Origin: SIG710 sp045596925
GTDB lineage: Bacteria; Bacillota; Clostridia; Oscillospirales; CAG-272
DNA: 8,942 nt
Direction of reading: 5' to 3'
Assembly: GCA_045596925.1 (NCBI GenBank)
Contig: JAZODH010000063.1
Coordinates: 1 to 8,942 of the forward strand
Shown here: in pieces, positions 5,721 through 8,942 of the stretch
Layout of the letters: the number at the start of each line of letters is the position of its first letter
How positions within the stretch are numbered: position 1 is the stretch's first letter
The notes under the pieces: model-generated
What the model was told of the DNA's origin: nothing
Database searches by the model: none
What the model saw: the letters and a program-made list of their open reading frames with translations, nothing else
Program-made: the position numbers and the translations under genes

Positions 5721-7080
5721 CATACCCGAGAAAAATCAAACGCCCAGCGCACAGCTCGGAGTTATCGAATATTGCATACAAGCGCATAAAACGGTGCTAG
5801 ATGAAAGAACGGTTTTTGTGACCGGAGTTAACTGCGTAACCGAGATGGCTCACGAGTCGTTTTTAGCAACGCAGAAGATTTTTGATCACTCGCCCGACGG
5901 CCCGCGATTTTACCATTACGTGCAGTCTTTCTCCCCCGAAGAAGACGTTTCACCCGAGATGGTACACGAGATTGGTTTGGCGCTTGCGAAGGCGTTTGGT
6001 AACCGTGAGGTGCTCGTTGCAACGCATATTGACAAGGAGCATTTGCACAATCATTTCGTCGTAAACGCATACGATTTGGGCACCGGAATTAAGCTTCGAG
6101 CTAACCTGGATTTGCTCTGTGAACTGCGTAATAAGAGCGATGAAATTTGCAAGGCTTACGGACTTTCGACGCTTGATCCTTACACGCATAAACGCAATTA
6201 TGAGAACCTCGGGCAGAAGGAATATAGAGCAGCTATAAAGGGGGAAAGCTGGAAGATGCGCCTCTGCTTCGTCATAGACGAATGTATGAAAACAGCGCTC
6301 TCAAAGGACGAGTTTATTGCCGCGATGGAAGCACAAGGATACGGTGTTATATGGACGGATGAGAGGAAATATATAACCTATATTGCCCCCGGCGAAGAAG
6401 GTAAAAATCCGCGCCGAGTTCGAGATATAAAGCTACACGAAGATAAATATTTGAAGGAGAATATGGAAAATGAGTTCAGAATCAGGCAAGGAGAGGCTGG
6501 GCAAATTGAAGATGATAAATGCCCCGAAGAAAGAGACGGAAACGGTAACGATACCGAAGGAAGATTGGGATATGATAGTCAAAACTCTTCTGCGGATGGA
6601 GATGATAGAAGCCGAGATGCGCGAGACGACGAAGGCGTGCACGACCGAGATGGTTCGCAAGGTGAGCGAGCACACGGAATGGGCGACCGAGACTCTGAAG
6701 CGGATAACCGAGAGTACCGAAAGACAGGTTGGGAGTCTGAGAGAACAAGCTGCTTCGGCAATAAGAGACCGAATGGATCGAGACGAAAAAATGTGGTGGG
6801 TCAAGCTCGTGCTTCTGGCTCTGCCGCTGATAATAGTGCTACTCTACATTCTCTCACGAGGCTTGGGGCTAACGTAGAAAAGATCGTTGCTGACAGTGAC
6901 GAAACCGAGGAAGAACGCAAGATTCGCGAGGGCGATAATACGGGTGCGGCAGTCGGTCTTGCAGCGGCAGGTGCTGTTAAAATTTACACCGCCTTAACCA
7001 AAGAAGAGCCGCTTCCCCAAAACGATGATATAGACGAAGGAGAGGACGAGGGCGAACACGCCTTCCGTCAGTCAATGTAA
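5704..7080 (+). CDS. MOBP-type relaxase (MobA/VirD2 family) with low-complexity tail
   Basis: The 458-residue protein starts at an ATG after GGAGGTGA; a GTG at 5695 would sit inside that site. Tyr23 (GVIEYCIQAHKT) is the likely strand-transfer tyrosine. The metal-binding His cluster is H108-x-D110-x2-H113-x-H115-N-H117, followed by FVVNA, the classic relaxase motif. The enzyme would nick one strand at oriT, stay covalently attached, and pilot it into a recipient through a helper channel. The recognisable domain ends near residue 262 (KYLKENMENEF). Residues about 263-400 are Asp/Arg/Gly/Ser-rich and low in complexity, matching exactly the stretch where another gene is encoded in the +1 frame. 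A short Ala/Gly-rich hydrophobic segment (about 415-434) and an acidic end follow. Unlike RSF1010 MobA, there is no visible primase domain at the C terminus. Start and family are confident; the exact MOB subclass is not. Confidence 0.9.
   Translation: MATINNIPEKNQTPSAQLGVIEYCIQAHKTVLDERTVFVTGVNCVTEMAHESFLATQKIFDHSPDGPRFYHYVQSFSPEEDVSPEMVHEIGLALAKAFGNREVLVATHIDKEHLHNHFVVNAYDLGTGIKLRANLDLLCELRNKSDEICKAYGLSTLDPYTHKRNYENLGQKEYRAAIKGESWKMRLCFVIDECMKTALSKDEFIAAMEAQGYGVIWTDERKYITYIAPGEEGKNPRRVRDIKLHEDKYLKENMENEFRIRQGEAGQIEDDKCPEERDGNGNDTEGRLGYDSQNSSADGDDRSRDARDDEGVHDRDGSQGERAHGMGDRDSEADNREYRKTGWESERTSCFGNKRPNGSRRKNVVGQARASGSAADNSATLHSLTRLGANVEKIVADSDETEEERKIREGDNTGAAVGLAAAGAVKIYTALTKEEPLPQNDDIDEGEDEGEHAFRQSM
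6454..6460 (+). promoter_or_regulatory. Internal ribosome binding site for the gene nested in the relaxase
   Basis: AAGGAGA lies inside the relaxase coding region ten bases before the ATG at 6470 in the +1 frame. An ATG in the relaxase frame at 6463 is too close to use this site. This makes the 6470 start the likely one and argues that the nested frame is translated. Confidence 0.65.
6470..6877 (+). CDS. MobB-like membrane protein nested inside the relaxase gene (+1 frame)
   Basis: This 135-residue frame lies entirely within the relaxase gene, opposite relaxase residues about 256-391. It has its own AAGGAGA site and ends at a TAG. The protein looks like a real one: an N-terminal TVTIPKEDWDMIVKTLLRME segment, a long helical heptad-like region rich in Glu, Thr and Arg (about 35-105), then one membrane helix at about 109-128 (WWVK then LVLLALPLIIVLLYIL) and a short basic end. 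The expected topology is a cytoplasmic coiled-coil body tethered to the membrane by the C terminus. The relaxase frame over the same DNA is low-complexity, so the nested frame appears to be the constrained one. RSF1010 mobB is likewise nested in mobA in another frame and encodes a protein of similar size with a membrane segment that aids mobilisation; the function here is inferred by that analogy, not by sequence identity. A chance open frame is possible because the region is purine-rich, but the membrane helix is hard to explain that way. Confidence 0.72.
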   Translation: MSSESGKERLGKLKMINAPKKETETVTIPKEDWDMIVKTLLRMEMIEAEMRETTKACTTEMVRKVSEHTEWATETLKRITESTERQVGSLREQAASAIRDRMDRDEKMWWVKLVLLALPLIIVLLYILSRGLGLT

Positions 7081-7442
7081 TGAAAAAACAAGTGAACGTA
7101 AGAATAAGAATCCCGATAAAGAAAGGAAAAAATCTGCATATGGTAAAGCGTAGCGTATTCGCTTATTTTGAGAAAGAACCCGACGTTATGAAGGTCTCGG
7201 ATATCGTAAAGGTTTTGCGTTGTAGCAAAAACACCGTATACGAGCTTCTGAAGACCGGAAGGATTGAGAGCATCAAAATCGGTCGCAGAATTCTTATTCC
7301 CAAGACCGCTTTGGTGGAATTTATAGTAAACGAAGAAAATTATACGGTTTTGTCCCCCGAAAGACCAAAAAGGCTCTGGACTTTTCAAGAAATGTGTGGT
7401 AATGTTAGTATAGCCGACGGTCATACCAAGAGACAAGGATAA
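7080..7442 (+). CDS. xis: Excisionase-like MerR-type helix-turn-helix protein
   Basis: The core (about residues 37-82) reads MKVSDIVKVLRCSKNTVYEL, LLKTGRIESIKIGRRILIP and KTALVEFI, the pattern of excisionase/MerR-type HTH DNA-binding domains in integrative elements. Such Xis proteins bend att-site DNA and push the integrase towards excision. Two starts are possible. The ATG at 7080 overlaps the relaxase stop (TAATG) and gives 120 residues with a basic leader but no ribosome binding site. The ATG at 7140 gives 100 residues and has a GAAAGGA 12 bases upstream. The second fits the family length better, while coupling favours the first. The C-terminal 30 residues extend beyond the usual excisionase core. 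It lies 15 bases before the integrase gene, the typical xis-int order. Confidence 0.78.
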   Translation: MKKQVNVRIRIPIKKGKNLHMVKRSVFAYFEKEPDVMKVSDIVKVLRCSKNTVYELLKTGRIESIKIGRRILIPKTALVEFIVNEENYTVLSPERPKRLWTFQEMCGNVSIADGHTKRQG

Positions 7443-7457
7443 AGAAGGAGGATTTTA

Positions 7458-8651
7458 ATGAAAAAACTGACAGGCCATCTTGAAGAAAAGAATGGCAAAT
7501 GGTATGCCGCAGTTAATCATTATACAACTGACGGAAAGCGTAAGGTTAAGTGGTACTCGCTTGATTTAGAGTCAAGAAAAGGCTCTAAAACCGAAGCAAA
7601 TCACAGACTCCGCGCTCTCCTTGAAAAACTGAATACAGGTACTACCTACTTAACCGAAAATATGACTCACGCAGAGCGAGAGAGGCACAGAATAGCGAAC
7701 TCGCTCGTCGAGGACTATCTCGTAGAATGGCTCGAATCTCACAAAGGAAATGTATCAAAAACAACCTACGAGGGATATAAGACCTACATAGAATCGAAGA
7801 TGATACCGTTCTTCAAGACGATGAAGATTAAGGTTAACGAGATAACCGGCGACGAGATAAACGCATTCTACGCATCGCTGAGAGTGGCAGGTCTTAAGGG
7901 CACGTCAATGCAGAGGTATCACAGCGTGCTCCACCTTGCATTCAAAACTGCAATGAAGCGTAAGATCATAGCATCGAATCCCGTGGATCAAGCTGACAGA
8001 CCAAAGGCAGTGCAGTTCATAGGTAACTACTACAACGCAGAGGAAATAAAAGAGCTCCTCGAATGTGCTAAATCCGACGAGCTGTACTTGATAATTCTGT
8101 TAGCGGTTTACTACGGTCTTAGGCGAAGCGAGGTTTTAGGCTTAAAGTGGTCAGCGATAGACTTCTATCAAAAGACGATAAGTATAAGGCACAAGGTTGT
8201 TGACGAGAAGAACGGTCCCGTAGGATACGACGTAATGAAGACGAAATCCTCATACAGAACGCTTCCTCTCCTCCCATTTATCGAAGAAGCACTTATTGCA
8301 AAGAGAGACGAATGCTTTGAAATGCAGAGAGTTATGGGAAGAAGCTATACGGGTGAATACAGAGAGTACGTAAACGTTGATGCTCTCGGACGGTTATACA
8401 GACCGAATTACGTAACCGATCACTTCGCGGTAATACTGAAAAATCACGACCTAAGAAAGATAAGGTTTCACGACCTCAGACACTCCTGCGCATCTCTGCT
8501 ACTCGCGAATAAAATACCGATGAAGATGATCCAGGATTGGCTCGGTCACTCGGATATGGGTACTACCTCGAATATTTACAGCCACCTTGATGCCAACAGT
8601 AAGCTCGACAGTGCAAGGGCAATCGGTGTGGCTCTTGCAAGCGGAACATAA
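7458..8651 (+). CDS. int: Tyrosine recombinase integrase of the element
   Basis: The 397-residue protein starts at an ATG after GAAGGAGG. Residues 1-60 form a beta-rich arm-type binding domain (KNGKWYAAVNHYTTDGKRKV). Residues about 80-175 are the core-binding SAM-like domain, and about 190-390 the catalytic domain. The full catalytic set is present: Arg222 in YYGLRRSEV, Lys263 in MKTKSSYRTLP, His338 and Arg341 in FHDLRH, His364 in WLGHSD, and the nucleophile Tyr374 in NIYSHL. It is full length for this family and appears intact. It would recombine the element with the chromosome at the adjacent tRNA-Ser gene, towards which it points, and with the excisionase would release it as a circle. It has no terminator of its own with a T tract on the plus strand. 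Confidence 0.95.
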   Translation: MKKLTGHLEEKNGKWYAAVNHYTTDGKRKVKWYSLDLESRKGSKTEANHRLRALLEKLNTGTTYLTENMTHAERERHRIANSLVEDYLVEWLESHKGNVSKTTYEGYKTYIESKMIPFFKTMKIKVNEITGDEINAFYASLRVAGLKGTSMQRYHSVLHLAFKTAMKRKIIASNPVDQADRPKAVQFIGNYYNAEEIKELLECAKSDELYLIILLAVYYGLRRSEVLGLKWSAIDFYQKTISIRHKVVDEKNGPVGYDVMKTKSSYRTLPLLPFIEEALIAKRDECFEMQRVMGRSYTGEYREYVNVDALGRLYRPNYVTDHFAVILKNHDLRKIRFHDLRHSCASLLLANKIPMKMIQDWLGHSDMGTTSNIYSHLDANSKLDSARAIGVALASGT

Positions 8652-8654
8652 GAC

Positions 8655-8701
8655 AAAAAAAATAAAGGTTCAATCCATCCGAAAGGGTGAAATTGAACCT
8701 T
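8655..8701 (-). terminator. Intrinsic terminator of the tRNA-Ser gene
   Basis: Reading the minus strand, AAGGTTCAAT (8701-8692) pairs with ATTGAACCTT (8674-8665). An inner five-pair stem, one of them G-T, is capped by a tetraloop (GAAA on the plus strand, 8681-8684), and the structure is followed by TATTTTTTTT. It begins two bases from the tRNA 3' end. In the plus direction there is no T tract, so it would work poorly for the integrase transcript. Confidence 0.85.
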
Positions 8702-8702
8702 C

Positions 8703-8793
8703 TGGCGCAGAGGGAGGGATTCGAACCCTCGTGTGGTGTTATCCACAAACTGATTTCGAGTCAGCCCCGTTATGACCGCTTCGATACCTCTGC
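8703..8793 (-). tRNA. tRNA-Ser(CGA): tRNA-Ser (anticodon CGA), probable integration site
   Basis: The minus strand folds as a complete class II tRNA. The acceptor stem is GCAGAGG with CCTCTGC, the discriminator is G, and CCA is encoded. The D stem is UCG/CGG with one G-U pair. The anticodon stem is GCUGA/UCAGU with loop CUCGAAA, giving anticodon CGA for UCG codons. A five-pair long variable arm (UGUGG/CCACA) and a T arm GAGGG-UUCGAAU-CCCUC complete it. Its 3' end faces the integrase gene, the usual orientation for an element integrated at a tRNA 3' end, where the element copy restores the gene. Confidence 0.95.
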
Positions 8794-8811
8794 GTATGAA
8801 AAACATATTAA

Positions 8812-8842
8812 ATTTTACGGAATTTTGATAGAAAACTGTCAA
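8812..8842 (-). promoter_or_regulatory. Likely promoter of the tRNA-Ser gene
   Basis: On the minus strand TTGACA (8842-8837) is followed 19 bases later by TAAAAT (8817-8812), 18 bases before the tRNA 5' end. The -35 is perfect and the -10 good, but the spacing is longer than the ideal 17. Further right, up to 8942, I see no gene, only a 7-bp inverted repeat CTCACTT/AAGTGAG (8860-8866 and 8879-8885) of unclear meaning. Confidence 0.6.
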
Positions 8843-8942
8843 CCAGCCTTCAGAAAATCCTCACTTAAAATTCCCCAAAAGTGAGAGTTTACAAGGAACT
8901 CTAGAGCTGAAATAGTGACGAAACCGAGTTTCTTTCGAGTCA

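Larger units (their letters stand above)
2331..8703 (+). mobile_element. Integrative and mobilisable element next to tRNA-Ser (left end not placed)
   Basis: The block contains a LexA-like repressor, a RepA-like helicase, MobC, a MOBP-type relaxase, an excisionase-like HTH protein and a tyrosine integrase that ends 52 bases from the 3' end of a tRNA-Ser gene. It has transfer-initiation genes but no visible coupling protein, VirB4-like ATPase or channel genes, so it is mobilisable rather than self-transmissible as far as the window shows. The right end must lie between the integrase stop (8651) and the tRNA body. I searched the left part by eye for a copy of the tRNA 3' end and found none. The left coordinate is therefore a working boundary, and the four genes at 3-2292 could be cargo of the same element. 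Confidence 0.65.

Noticed and set aside
6433..6804. Minus-strand open frames opposite the relaxase tail
   Set aside because: The plus strand is purine-rich here, which keeps several frames open. These minus-strand frames lack start signals and have Ser/Arg-rich shadow composition.
8687..8884. Plus-strand frame reading through the tRNA (contains GFEPS)
   Set aside because: It is the antisense of the tRNA-Ser T arm, a well-known source of spurious GFEPS-type proteins, and has no ribosome binding site.
1..8942. CRISPR array or insertion sequence
   Set aside because: No regularly spaced repeats and no transposase-like frame or terminal inverted repeats were seen on either strand.

Overview
The window looks like a low-to-mid GC Firmicute, most likely a gut-type clostridium. 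The evidence is strong AGGAGG-type ribosome binding sites, a Gram-positive LexA box (CGAAC-N4-GTTCG), a tRNA-Ser gene with an encoded CCA end, and a mobilisation module of the kind found in clostridial integrative elements. No species can be named from the sequence alone.

Left block (1-2330): four tightly packed plus-strand genes of unknown role. The first is cut by the window edge and carries two NPCBM-like beta-sandwich domains. Two small uncharacterised proteins follow, then a helical protein with one TPR-like motif. A perfect GC-rich hairpin follows the last stop codon. Whether this block is host chromosome or element cargo cannot be decided here.

Right block (about 2331-8703): a compact integrative and mobilisable element, all genes on the plus strand. 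It opens with a near-ideal sigma-A promoter whose start region is covered by a perfect LexA box. This promoter drives a LexA-type self-cleaving repressor and a small zinc-ribbon protein, and the transcript ends at a long hairpin with a T7 tract. A second unit then carries a small unknown protein, a RepA-like hexameric helicase, an iteron-like repeat cluster, an inverted repeat that is a good oriT candidate, MobC, a MOBP-type relaxase, an excisionase-like MerR/HTH protein and a tyrosine integrase. The integrase runs convergently into a minus-strand tRNA-Ser(CGA) gene, the probable integration target. The tRNA has its own terminator between it and the integrase.

How it may work together: DNA damage would inactivate the LexA-like repressor. 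Integrase and Xis would excise the element, the helicase may replicate or unwind the circle at the iterons, and MobC plus relaxase would nick oriT for transfer by a helper conjugation system. No coupling protein or mating-channel gene is visible.

The most interesting feature is a 135-residue gene with its own ribosome binding site lying wholly inside the relaxase gene in the +1 frame. It encodes a coiled-coil-like protein with one C-terminal membrane helix. This parallels mobB inside mobA of plasmid RSF1010, which also pairs it with MobC, a RepA helicase and iterons.
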